From Paraburkholderia ginsengisoli NBRC 100965 (GTDB taxonomy: Bacteria; Pseudomonadota; Gammaproteobacteria; Burkholderiales; Burkholderiaceae), in the NCBI RefSeq assembly GCF_000739735.1, contig NZ_BBJF01000013.1:1-64000 (forward strand): a stretch of DNA of 64,000 nucleotides. Reading direction: 5' to 3'. Below, in pieces: positions 1 to 8,105 of the stretch. The notes beneath the pieces were generated by a model. That model saw only the letters and a program-made list of their open reading frames with translations, did no database searches and was not told the DNA's origin. The translations under genes and the position numbers were made by a program. Position 1 is the stretch's first letter. Every line of letters starts with the position of its first letter.

Positions 1-389
1 CGATCGGACAGCTCGTGCATGATCCGCTTCGCGTCGCTGCGCTTCTCGCGCTGGATGAACACCGTGTCCAGTTGCTGCGCGAGCCAGCCGACCACCGGCC
101 ATTGGCGGATCTCCGCCTTCGACACGAACGGCGTAGGCCGCCACGCATTGATCACGTAGATATCGATCCACGAGATGTGATTGGCGACCACCAGCGCGCC
201 GCCGTCGAGCCGCGCGCTGTCGTTATGCACGACGAGCCGCATGCCGCACAGGCGCAGCATTTTCAGCGACCACGCGCGGTTGAGCGCGTGTCGCCGTTGC
301 GCGCCGGCGCCGGGAAAGCGCGTCGCCACGATCCACATGCCGTGCAGCAGATGCGCGATCAGACGGGCCTTGCGTAACGCGAGCTTCAT
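1..389 (-). CDS. plsC: 1-acyl-sn-glycerol-3-phosphate acyltransferase (PlsC family), C-terminus outside window
   Basis: The reverse strand reads from an ATG at 389 into the left window edge without a stop, giving about 129 residues. An N-terminal hydrophobic stretch is followed by NHISWID, the H-x4-D acyltransferase block I of the PlsC family, and then by FIQREKRSDAKR, resembling the conserved FIxR block. Such proteins transfer an acyl group to lysophosphatidate or related lysolipids at the inner membrane. It lies 60 bp downstream of the pseudo-dihydroorotase gene on the same strand and may be the last gene of that run. The exact acceptor (lysophosphatidate or another lysolipid) cannot be told from this part. 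The gene has no complete ORF here because it leaves the window. Confidence 0.85.
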   Translation of the reverse strand, partial: MKLALRKARLIAHLLHGMWIVATRFPGAGAQRRHALNRAWSLKMLRLCGMRLVVHNDSARLDGGALVVANHISWIDIYVINAWRPTPFVSKAEIRQWPVVGWLAQQLDTVFIQREKRSDAKRIMHELSD

Positions 390-449
390 GGTCGGAGCTT
401 TCCGTGACTGGACAATGAGCTGGGCTATGAACGCAGCGACGCGCCGTGC

Positions 450-1730
450 TTAACGCTGCTCGAACGCGACGTGACCGGACACGATGGTCGTCCGCACGCG
501 CGCCGGCAGTTCGTAGCCGAGGAACGGCGTGTTGTGCCCCTGGCTCTTCAACCCGCGCGGCTCGACGCGCCAGTGCGCGTGACGGTCGAACACGCAGAGG
601 TCGGCCACCGCGCCCACCGCGATGCGGCCGGCCGCGCTCAGATCGAGCACGTCGGCTGGCGCCGTCGTGATGCGGTTCAACGCCTTGGCGAGCGGCACGC
701 CGGCTTCGTCGGCCCACTTCACCGTCAGCGACAGGAACAGCTCCAGACCCGTTGCGCCCGGCGTCGCCTCGGCGAACGGCAGCAGCTTTTCGTCGTCGTC
801 GACAGGCGTGTGGTCCGAGCAGATCGCGTCGATCGTGCCGTCGACGAGACCCGTGCGGATCGCTTCGCGATCGCGCTGCTGACGCAGCGGCGGATCGAGG
901 CGGAACTGCGCGTCGAAGTAGCCGATGTCGAGATCGATCAGATGCACGTGATTAACGGTGACGTCGCACGAGACCGGCAAGCCTTCGGCCTTGGCCGCGC
1001 GCATCAACGCGATGCCCGCCGCCGACGACACATGCGACAGGTGTACGCGCGCGCCAGTCACGCGGACCAGTTCGAAGATGGTGTGCAGCGCGATCGTTTC
1101 AGCCGACACCGGCACGCCCGACAACCCGAGCCGCGATGCCAGCGCGCCGCTCGCGGCCACGCCGCCCTTGCCGAGGTAGGCGTCGACCGGACGCAGCCAC
1201 ACCGTGTAGCCGTAGGTCTTCGCGTATTGCAGCGCGCGCATCAGCACCTGGGTATCGACCACCGGCACGTCGGCCTGCGAGAAGCCGATGCAACCGGCCT
1301 CGGTCAGCTCGACCATCTCGGTGATCACCTGCCCCTTGAGGCCGACCGTCAACGCGCCGAGCGGATACACGTGCGCCTGGTTCAGATTGCGCGCGCGGAA
1401 CTTGAGCATCTCGACGAGGCCCGGCTCGTCGAGCGTCGGGTCGGTGTCCGGCGGACACACGAGGCTCGTCACGCCGCCCGCGAGCGCCGCGGCCATTTCG
1501 GATTCGAGCGTCGCCTTGTGTTCGTAGCCCGGCTCGCGCAAACGCGCGGACAGGTCGACGAGACCCGGCGCGATATGCAGCCCTTTAGCGTCGATCGTCT
1601 TTGCCGCCTGGAAGTCGGCCGGCGCGTTGCCGATGGCGACGATCTTGCCCGCCGCGATATAAATGTCCTGCTGCTGTTCGGTGCCCGCTGCCGGGTCGAT
1701 CAGCGTGCCGCCTTGAATATGAATCTTCAT
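450..1730 (-). CDS. pyrC': Dihydroorotase-like protein PyrC' (catalytically dead, ATCase partner)
   Basis: This 426-residue protein has the fold signatures of class I dihydroorotase (APGLVDL near residue 55, HLSHVSS, CSDHTP), but most metal ligands are gone. The HxH of the DxHxHxRxPG block is Ser-Ala-Arg (DLSARLREPG). The bridging acidic residue region reads GFSQADV, and the following HCED block reads LRPVD. In Pseudomonas-type (class A) aspartate transcarbamoylases such a dead PyrC' is a structural subunit that assembles with PyrB, while a separate active PyrC makes dihydroorotate. The gene lies 154 bp downstream of pyrB on the same strand, as expected for that role. The structural role is inference from family knowledge; the loss of ligands is read directly. 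Confidence 0.88.
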   Translation of the reverse strand: MKIHIQGGTLIDPAAGTEQQQDIYIAAGKIVAIGNAPADFQAAKTIDAKGLHIAPGLVDLSARLREPGYEHKATLESEMAAALAGGVTSLVCPPDTDPTLDEPGLVEMLKFRARNLNQAHVYPLGALTVGLKGQVITEMVELTEAGCIGFSQADVPVVDTQVLMRALQYAKTYGYTVWLRPVDAYLGKGGVAASGALASRLGLSGVPVSAETIALHTIFELVRVTGARVHLSHVSSAAGIALMRAAKAEGLPVSCDVTVNHVHLIDLDIGYFDAQFRLDPPLRQQRDREAIRTGLVDGTIDAICSDHTPVDDDEKLLPFAEATPGATGLELFLSLTVKWADEAGVPLAKALNRITTAPADVLDLSAAGRIAVGAVADLCVFDRHAHWRVEPRGLKSQGHNTPFLGYELPARVRTTIVSGHVAFEQR

Positions 1731-1884
1731 GCGCTGCCTTATGTTCAGCTTGGTTCAGCTTGATGGTTCAGCTCGGTCACGCGTGACTGACCGCGTGGAT
1801 CGTGCTGTGTCTGGTGTGGGTATCACGCTTTGGTTCGAGTCCGCCCGCGCATTGCATGACGGCGCGGCGCTCGAAGCTTCGGAA

Positions 1885-2910
1885 TCAGCCGTGATTGCCG
1901 GCGACGATGCCCATCACCGCCATGCGCACCGCGATACCGAACGTCACCTGATTCAGGATCACCGATTGCGGACCGTCAGCCACCTGCGAATCGATTTCGA
2001 CGCCGCGATTCATCGGGCCGGGGTGCATCACGATTGCGTCGGGCGCGGCGAGCGCGAGACGCTCCGGCGTCAGCCCCCAGCTCTTGAAGTACTCCTGCGC
2101 CGACGGCAGCAACGCGCCGCTCATCCGCTCGTTCTGCAAGCGCAGCATGATGATCACGTCGACGTCCTTCAGGCCTTCGTCGAGATTGTGGAATACGCGC
2201 ACGCCCATCTGTTCAAGGCCGCCCGGCAGCAGCGTGCGCGGACCGATCGCGCGCACTTCCGGCACGCCGAGCGTGGTCAGCGCGTGGATGTCCGAGCGCG
2301 CGACCCGCGAATGCAGAATGTCGCCGACGATCGCCACGCGCAGCTTCGTGAAGTCCTTCTTGTAGTGGCGGATCGTGTACATGTCGAGCAGACCCTGGGT
2401 CGGGTGTGCATGACGGCCGTCGCCCGCATTGATCACGTGCACGTGCGGCGCGCAATGCTGGGCGATCAGGTAGGGCGCGCCGCTCGACGCGTGACGCACG
2501 ACGAACATGTCGGCATGCATCGCCGACAGGTTGTTGATCGTGTCGAGCAACGACTCGCCCTTGCTGGTGGACGACGCGTTGATGTTCAGATTCAGCACGT
2601 CCGCCGACAGACGCGTCGCGGCGATTTCGAAGGTCGTGCGGGTGCGCGTCGAGTTCTCGAAGAACAGGTTGAACACCGACTTGCCGCGCAACAGCGGCAC
2701 CTTCTTCACTTCACGATCGGTGACGCTGACGAACTGGTCGGCGGTGTCGAGAATCTGATTGACGATCGCCTTCGGCAGACCTTCGATCGACAACAGATGT
2801 TTGAGCTCGCCGTTTTTCGTGAGCTGCGGGTTGCCCTTCAGGAAGCCATAACGGAAGCGCTCGCTGGCGCTGTCCGCGGAATCCTGGGGAGCCTGGGTGG
2901 CGGTGTTCAT
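1885..2910 (-). CDS. pyrB: Aspartate carbamoyltransferase catalytic subunit
   Basis: A 341-residue ATCase that joins carbamoyl phosphate and aspartate to carbamoyl-aspartate, the committed step of pyrimidine synthesis in the cytoplasm. Visible signatures are the carbamoyl-phosphate loop FFENSTRTRTTFE (about residues 83-95), the HPTQGLLDMY helix, and HPGPMNRGVEID near the C-terminus. The protein is about 30 residues longer at the N-terminus than E. coli PyrB, as in the class A enzymes that need PyrC'. It lies between pyrR, 202 bp upstream, and pyrC'. No pyrI regulatory chain is present nearby, which fits the PyrB-PyrC' dodecamer type. Confidence 0.96.
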   Translation of the reverse strand: MNTATQAPQDSADSASERFRYGFLKGNPQLTKNGELKHLLSIEGLPKAIVNQILDTADQFVSVTDREVKKVPLLRGKSVFNLFFENSTRTRTTFEIAATRLSADVLNLNINASSTSKGESLLDTINNLSAMHADMFVVRHASSGAPYLIAQHCAPHVHVINAGDGRHAHPTQGLLDMYTIRHYKKDFTKLRVAIVGDILHSRVARSDIHALTTLGVPEVRAIGPRTLLPGGLEQMGVRVFHNLDEGLKDVDVIIMLRLQNERMSGALLPSAQEYFKSWGLTPERLALAAPDAIVMHPGPMNRGVEIDSQVADGPQSVILNQVTFGIAVRMAVMGIVAGNHG

Positions 2911-3112
2911 GGTGTACCTGCTTCAAATACGGGCTTCAACGTGATCGATGTCGATGCTGACTGCGTGTGACGATTCCGGGCCGGCCTCCGCGCGCTGCGG
3001 CGGCGACCGGCTTCAGTTTCTTCTTGCGTGGTTGGCCGCCTGCGCGGCCGTTGCGGCGCGGGGATCGCAGGCAAGCTGCCCACGCGGTCCCGCGCACGAC
3101 TTCGCGCCGGGT

Positions 3113-3649
3113 TCAATCGACGCGTGCTTCGGTGTGAAAAGTGAAACGCGGCTCACCTTTGGCGGCGGCGTCGGCCGCCGCGCCGCTCTCTTCGCGGGCC
3201 AGCACCAGCGTGGCGTCAGCCGGCACGTTCACCACGCCGCCGACAAAACGCGCCGCCACCGGCAATTCGCGCCCGCCGCGATCGGCGAGCACCGCCAGTT
3301 CGACCGACGCCGGTCGGCCATAGTCGTACAACTCGTTGAGCGCCGCGCGAATCGTGCGGCCGGTGTACAGCACGTCGTCGACCAGCACGATGCGCGCGCC
3401 GTCGACCGAAAACGGCAGCGAGGTCGGGCTCGCCTGCGAATGCAAACCTTTTTTCGCGTAGTCGTCGCGATGCAACGCGACGTTCACCACGCCGAAGCTC
3501 GGCAGGTTCAGGTCGCGCGCGAGCCGCTCGGCGAGCCACGCGCCGCCGCTGTGAATGCCGGCCAGCGCGAAGCCGGGCCGCTCGCCATACACCGCGCGAA
3601 TCTGGTCGAGCAACGCGCGATAAAGCGCTTCGGCGTCAATGAAACTCAT
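3113..3649 (-). CDS. pyrR: Bifunctional pyr operon regulator / uracil phosphoribosyltransferase
   Basis: A 178-residue type I phosphoribosyltransferase. The PRPP-binding loop reads VLVDDVLYTGRTIRAAL at about residues 97-113, the PyrR signature. In Gram-positive bacteria PyrR binds pyr mRNA; in proteobacteria its regulatory role is less clear and it may work mainly as uracil phosphoribosyltransferase. The start at 3649 overlaps the 3' end of ruvX by 14 bp, suggesting translational coupling. The 202-bp gap to pyrB is where any PyrR-responsive leader would lie; I could not define an antiterminator there. The C-terminal about 25 residues are Ala/Glu-rich and poorly conserved. Confidence 0.92.
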   Translation of the reverse strand: MSFIDAEALYRALLDQIRAVYGERPGFALAGIHSGGAWLAERLARDLNLPSFGVVNVALHRDDYAKKGLHSQASPTSLPFSVDGARIVLVDDVLYTGRTIRAALNELYDYGRPASVELAVLADRGGRELPVAARFVGGVVNVPADATLVLAREESGAAADAAAKGEPRFTFHTEARVD

Positions 3650-4076
3650 GATCGTCGGAAAGTCCGTCTAGATATTGCTGGAGGATGATGCTGGCGGCTT
3701 CGGCGTCGAGCATGTCGGCGCGGCCTTTGCCCGCGCGAATTTCCGCTTTCGCCTCGACCGACGAGTAGCGCTCGTCGATCCATGTCACCGGCAGATTGAA
3801 GCGGCCGTTCAGCTGATTGCCGAAGCGCTTCGCGAGTTGGGTCATTTCGTGCGGCGTGCCGTCCGGGTGCATCGGCAGGCCGACCACCAGCGCGTCCGGC
3901 TTCCATTCGGCGATCAGCTTGCCGACTTCTTCGAAGCGGTATTCACGGCTGCGGTTTTGCACGATCACGAGCGGCCGCGCGCTGCGCGTCAGCGAATTGC
4001 CGACCGCCACGCCGATGCGTTTTTCACCGTAGTCGAACGCAAGCAGCGTCGCCTCACGTCCGGCCGCCAGGCTCAT
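3636..4076 (-). CDS. ruvX: Putative pre-16S rRNA nuclease / Holliday junction resolvase-like protein YqgF
   Basis: A 146-residue RNase H-fold protein. The three acidic blocks of the YqgF family are visible: FDYGEKRIGVA at the N-terminus, VVGLPMHPDGT in the middle and DERYSSVEA followed by DAEAASIIL at the end. Family members mature the 5' end of 16S rRNA and resemble Holliday-junction resolvases. The start codon overlaps the algH stop as ATGA, and the 3' end overlaps pyrR, so algH-ruvX-pyrR form a tight unit, the usual arrangement in beta-proteobacteria. The length is normal. Confidence 0.93.
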   Translation of the reverse strand: MSLAAGREATLLAFDYGEKRIGVAVGNSLTRSARPLVIVQNRSREYRFEEVGKLIAEWKPDALVVGLPMHPDGTPHEMTQLAKRFGNQLNGRFNLPVTWIDERYSSVEAKAEIRAGKGRADMLDAEAASIILQQYLDGLSDDHEFH

Positions 4077-4651
4077 GCGTGACCCGCCTCGCCCGAGAGC
4101 ATCGACAGCGAAATGCCGAGCAGCGCGAGCGCGGCTTCGAGACGCTCTTCGGCAGGCACGTCGAAGACGATCTTCGGGTCGGCTTCGACCGTTAGCCAGC
4201 CGTTCTTCGAAATCTCTTCCTCGAGCTGCCCCGCGCCCCAGCCGGCGTGGCCGAGCGTGAGCAAAAAGCGCTCCGGACCGGTGCCGCTCGCGACGGCTTC
4301 GAGCACGTCTTTCGAGGTAGTCATTTCCAGCCCGCCCGGCACCGACATGGACGACGTGTACGCGTTGCCGTCTTTCGGATCGTGCAGCACGAAGCCGCGC
4401 TCGGTTTGCACCGGGCCGCCGAAATACACGGGCACATGGAGAAGGGGTTCGATTTCCAGCTTGAGGTCGATGCGACTGAAGAGCGCTTCCAGGTCGATGT
4501 CGGTCGGCCGGTTGATCACGAGGCCGAGCGCGCCGCGCTCACTGTGATCGCAAAGGTAGACCACCGTTCCTGAAAACGTCGGATCGGCCATGTTCGGCAT
4601 GGCGATCAGGAACTGGTTGGTCAGATTGATGCGATCGGTACTCTTGGACAT
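4073..4651 (-). CDS. algH: YqgE/AlgH family protein
   Basis: A 192-residue member of the UPF0301 (YqgE/AlgH) family. The start NLTNQFLIAMPNMADPTFSG, the block LVINRP and the later LTLGHAGWGAGQLE are the family hallmarks. It was first linked to alginate regulation in Pseudomonas, but its biochemical function is unsettled. Its position directly before ruvX with a 4-bp ATGA overlap is widely conserved. The length matches the family. Nothing in the upstream 239 bp could be defined as a promoter with confidence. Confidence 0.93.
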   Translation of the reverse strand: MSKSTDRINLTNQFLIAMPNMADPTFSGTVVYLCDHSERGALGLVINRPTDIDLEALFSRIDLKLEIEPLLHVPVYFGGPVQTERGFVLHDPKDGNAYTSSMSVPGGLEMTTSKDVLEAVASGTGPERFLLTLGHAGWGAGQLEEEISKNGWLTVEADPKIVFDVPAEERLEAALALLGISLSMLSGEAGHA

Positions 4652-4890
4652 AGTTCGGATTTTAGCAAAGACGATGCAGGATGGCGGGCTTTGAGCGTGG
4701 AACCGCGATACGTGTCATAAACATGCCGCGAGCCATCGACGACGAATCAAGTTGCACTCTATCACGCACGCGGGCTTGAGCCACGGTCTTGGCGGCGCGG
4801 CGCGCGGTGGCGGCCGCGCGCGCAAACTGGCGCGGGCGTCGCCTGCCCTTCGCGCGCCCGCCGGCAGTGCCCGGTCAGGCCGATATCCGC

Positions 4891-6312
4891 TTATCCGCCG
4901 CCCTGCTCGATCGCGCGCGTCAGCGTGGCGAGCGTCGTCTGCGTGAGCCCGCCGCCGGAGGGCGCAACGCCTGCGGCAACCTTGTGCAGCGTCGCGCGCA
5001 ACGATTCGGCGGCCTGTTCGAGCGTGCTCGCCGCCGGCGCGCCGACGATCACATGCGCGCGGACCGCCGGCGTCGACACCCCCGCGTGCGCCCGACGGCG
5101 CCACGCCAACCCTAGCGCGTCGGCCAGCAGCGCCACGTGACCGAGCCCCAGCGCGCAGGCGGCGGAGCCGAGCCGGTAAGCCGCGTCGCCCGCTTGCAGC
5201 GCTTCGCTGGGGTCGGCCTTCTCGGGCTGATCCGCCGCGCGAGCGTGCTCGGTCAACGCGGAGATCGACGCGTCCGCCGTCTGCAGAAAATCTTCATAGG
5301 CGTTCGCGTTGACAGTCAGCACGCCCAGATCGCGGGTCAGCGAATGGCGCGTCGCGCTGATCGTCTGCGCCTCGATCGCACCCGCTTCCCACAGCATCTC
5401 GGATGACTGCGTGCCCGCCACGTGCCAGTCGACGGTCAGCCCGTAATCGTGCAGCACCTCGACCTGGTCCGCATCTTCCGCCGACGCGCCGAACAACGCG
5501 TAGTCGCGCCACAGCAGCGCCAGGGTCGCGCGTACCAGAGAATGCGGCGCGCGCTCGCCGCCGCGCGCGTGGTCGGCCAAGGCCAGATTGCACCGGGCGT
5601 AAAAGCGGCGCGCCTGCGTATCACCGGCGGCACGGCCGCCGACCCGCAAGGCCTTCGCGCAGGCTTTGGCGAGACGCCAGAAGTCGTAGGGGTCCGGGCC
5701 GGCGAGCTCGGTGAAGACGGCGTCGAGTTCGTCGAGCGCGCCATGGGTGACGGCCAGCGCGGCCACGCTGCCCGTATCGGCTTGCGAGCGCAGCACCGGC
5801 AGCAGCGCGCGTTCGTAGCGCGCGCGCAGATGAGCCAGCTGATCGGCGGAATGTCCGTGTAGCGATGCCGGCGGCACCGGCCGCGCGGTCAGCGCGAGAT
5901 CTTCGAAAGCGACGCCGGAACCCGGCGTGTGCTCGGACAGATGCTCGCAGAGCATCCGATAGTGATTGAACAGCGTCGGCGAGCAGGACAGCTCGCGCAG
6001 ATTGTGGCGCTCCAGCGCGGCGCGCAAGTCGCGCAACGCCGCGCCGAACACAGGTCGAACGTTGTCGGCCTCGGACGGATCGGCGACCGCGAGCGGCGAG
6101 AGCCGCACCAGCGCGTCCGCGAAACGCTGTGCGCTGAGCCAGCCGGCCCCGCGCAACGCATGCGACGCACGCAGCAGCGCCGACGCGCTCTCCTGATTCT
6201 GTTCGAATGCCAACGACGCCTCGGCCAGCGCCAGCTCCGCGGGACGGACGGCGCCGCCGCGCGGATTGGGCAAGGCGTCGAAGGATACGGGTGCAGCGGA
6301 TCGAAGAGTCAT
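4891..6312 (-). CDS. Unrecognised 473-residue helical protein (possible relative of the ChpA/FimL N-terminal region)
   Basis: The ORF shows coding-like GC3 and no signal peptide, membrane segment, metal motif or nucleotide-binding loop. It is Ala/Leu-rich and looks all-helical. The segment around residues 48-70 (LRASHALRGAGWLSAQRF) resembles a helical-bundle phosphotransfer (Hpt-like) region but lacks a clear phosphorylatable His context. From memory, in several beta-proteobacteria the Pil-Chp twitching chemosensory genes (pilG to chpA) sit between rubredoxin and algH. This protein occupies that slot, so it may be a reduced ChpA- or FimL-like relic. That identification is inference and weak. 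It is alone, 267 bp from rubredoxin and 239 bp from algH, all on the minus strand. Confidence 0.7.
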   Translation of the reverse strand: MTLRSAAPVSFDALPNPRGGAVRPAELALAEASLAFEQNQESASALLRASHALRGAGWLSAQRFADALVRLSPLAVADPSEADNVRPVFGAALRDLRAALERHNLRELSCSPTLFNHYRMLCEHLSEHTPGSGVAFEDLALTARPVPPASLHGHSADQLAHLRARYERALLPVLRSQADTGSVAALAVTHGALDELDAVFTELAGPDPYDFWRLAKACAKALRVGGRAAGDTQARRFYARCNLALADHARGGERAPHSLVRATLALLWRDYALFGASAEDADQVEVLHDYGLTVDWHVAGTQSSEMLWEAGAIEAQTISATRHSLTRDLGVLTVNANAYEDFLQTADASISALTEHARAADQPEKADPSEALQAGDAAYRLGSAACALGLGHVALLADALGLAWRRRAHAGVSTPAVRAHVIVGAPAASTLEQAAESLRATLHKVAAGVAPSGGGLTQTTLATLTRAIEQGGG

Positions 6313-6579
6313 GGGCAGGCGACAGGAAGCTGACGGGCCGTCGCTTCACGCCGCACGCAGACTGATCGGCTAACGCGCGAACCGGCGACAGGACAATGAC
6401 AGACTACCGTTGCGACACGGCACAGTCGACGATGTTCCGCGCCGACGCGGTGGAGCAGGCTTGCGGGCAACGGCGGCGCAACGGGACGGACGCCTGCCCC
6501 GCCTGCGTGCCCGCCTGGGTGCGCTACGCGCCCCGAGGTTGGGGGGTCCAGCCGGTCGAAACCGGCTGCCCGACTCGCT

Positions 6580-6750
6580 TCAGATCTGGACCATCTCGAA
6601 GTCTTCCTTGCGCGCACCGCATTCTGGGCAGGTCCAGTTAATGGGAACGTCCTCCCAGCGCGTGCCCGGCGCAATGCCTTCGTCCGGCAAACCGGCTTCT
6701 TCGTCGTAAATCCAGCCGCAAATCAGGCACATCCAGCTTTGATATTCCAT
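6580..6750 (-). CDS. rubA: Rubredoxin
   Basis: A 56-residue protein starting at the ATG at 6750. It contains the two CxxC knuckles of rubredoxin, MCLICGW near residue 10 and CPECGA near residue 42, which bind one iron through four cysteines. The spacing and the central DEGIAPGTRWEDVP block are canonical. Longer upstream in-frame starts exist but would add an unrelated basic extension, and the family starts here. It is a small cytoplasmic electron carrier. It lies divergent from thiD with 290 bp between them. Confidence 0.95.
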   Translation of the reverse strand: MEYQSWMCLICGWIYDEEAGLPDEGIAPGTRWEDVPINWTCPECGARKEDFEMVQI

Positions 6751-7040
6751 TCTTGTGTCGCGTCGTAGAGTCCGTGGAAACGGGAGCCATGATGGTACCG
6801 TGTTGCCGCCCCAATGCCTAGCAATCCGAAACGCGCGGCCGTATCGCACGGCGGCCCGGCCGAGCGGCGCTTTCCGTCGGTTGGAGCGACGCTTGCGGCG
6901 CGATGCCGCGCGAGCCGCCGCCCGCTCGCGACCACCGGCCAAAAGTGTGCAAAAAAACGCCCCCGCAACGGTTTAGGCCGCATAATTGAGCCGATTGCGC
7001 ACCTCCTGCGCCAAAATCCAGCACCTTTTTGTCAATCTTC

Positions 7041-7901
7041 ATGCCCAGCGACACGCCTCCGATCGTCCTCACCTTCGGCCTTTCCGATCCCACTGGCGGC
7101 TCCGGCCTGCAAGCCGACCTGTTGACCCTTGCCAGCATGGGCTGCCACGGCGTTTCCGTTCTCACCGGCTATACCGTGCGCGATTCAGCCAGCTGCGACG
7201 AAGTCAACGGGCTCGACCCCGAAGTCGTCGCGACCCAGGCGCGGATGCTGCTCGAAGACATGCCGATCGCCGCGTTCAAGGTCGGCGCCTGCACGCGCGC
7301 GGAAGTGGTGAGCGCGATCGCCGAGGTGGTCGCCGATTACGACGATATTCCGCTGATTCTCGCCCCCGACTTCACGCTCGACGACGAGCACGTGCTCGCC
7401 GCCGACGAACTACGCGAAGCGATCGCCGATCTGCTCGCGCCGCAAACCACGCTGTTGGTCGCCGACTCGGCCACCCTGCTCGCGCTCGCCCAGCCGGACG
7501 GCGACGCCGACGCGCCAAGCCTCGACGCCGCGATCTCGCATTTGCTGTCGCAGGGCTGCGAATACATTCTGTCGACCGAAACCGGCACGCACCGGCACGT
7601 CAATACGCTGTTCAGCGAGGACGGCCAGTTGCGCCAGGACATGTGGGACCGTGGTAGCCATCGGATCATGGGCCTGACGGATACGCTGGGGTCGGCAATC
7701 GCCGCGTTGCTGGCTAATGGCCAGGAACCCGCGGAGGCGGTGCGCGAGGCGCAGGAGTATCTGTACCAGGCGGTGCGCAACGCGTTCCGGCCGGGTATGG
7801 GCGCGTATATGCCGGACCGGTTCTTCTGGGCGCGCAGCAGCGACGACGAAACGCCGCCGACCACCGGCAAGGACGCCGCGCCAGGTGAAGCGCGGCACTG
7901 A
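7041..7901 (+). CDS. thiD: Hydroxymethylpyrimidine/phosphomethylpyrimidine kinase-like protein (ThiD family)
   Basis: A 286-residue ribokinase-fold protein of thiamine synthesis. The N-terminal GLSDPTGGSGLQADL block is the substrate-binding SDPSGGAGIQAD motif of ThiD. The C-terminal anion-hole motif, usually GTGCT in ThiD, reads GLTDTLGSA here, so the expected Cys is an Asp as in pyridoxal and ribokinases. The ATG at 7041 is preferred over the in-frame TTG at 7029. About 20 residues at the C-terminus are polar and look disordered. A strong intrinsic terminator follows 30 bp downstream, so it is probably monocistronic. Confidence 0.88.
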   Translation: MPSDTPPIVLTFGLSDPTGGSGLQADLLTLASMGCHGVSVLTGYTVRDSASCDEVNGLDPEVVATQARMLLEDMPIAAFKVGACTRAEVVSAIAEVVADYDDIPLILAPDFTLDDEHVLAADELREAIADLLAPQTTLLVADSATLLALAQPDGDADAPSLDAAISHLLSQGCEYILSTETGTHRHVNTLFSEDGQLRQDMWDRGSHRIMGLTDTLGSAIAALLANGQEPAEAVREAQEYLYQAVRNAFRPGMGAYMPDRFFWARSSDDETPPTTGKDAAPGEARH

Positions 7902-7931
7902 CTGCCGCCTGAGCCTACCTATCACGCATAT

Positions 7932-7959
7932 AAAAAACCCGCATTGATGCGGGTTTTTT
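7932..7959 (+). terminator. Rho-independent terminator after thiD
   Basis: An inverted repeat AAAAAACCCGCA / TGCGGGTTTTTT with a 4-nt loop TTGA and a T run on the plus strand. It is symmetrical and could also stop transcription from the right. Confidence 0.92.
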
Positions 7960-8105
7960 ATTGGCCATTCCGAATTCTTATTTTTCTAGCATAAATTCTG
8001 CTTGCTGTTCATTACACGGCGCTGTATCGCGTAATTAAACGTTACAACGTGAGTACCGGCACCACGCTAGACTTGACAGGTCATAAGCTTGCCATATGTC
8101 CCCTT

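Noticed and set aside
2907..3116. Minus-strand small open frame just before pyrB as a possible leader peptide
   Set aside because: It has no ribosome site, overlaps the pyrB start, and no attenuator hairpins could be paired around it.
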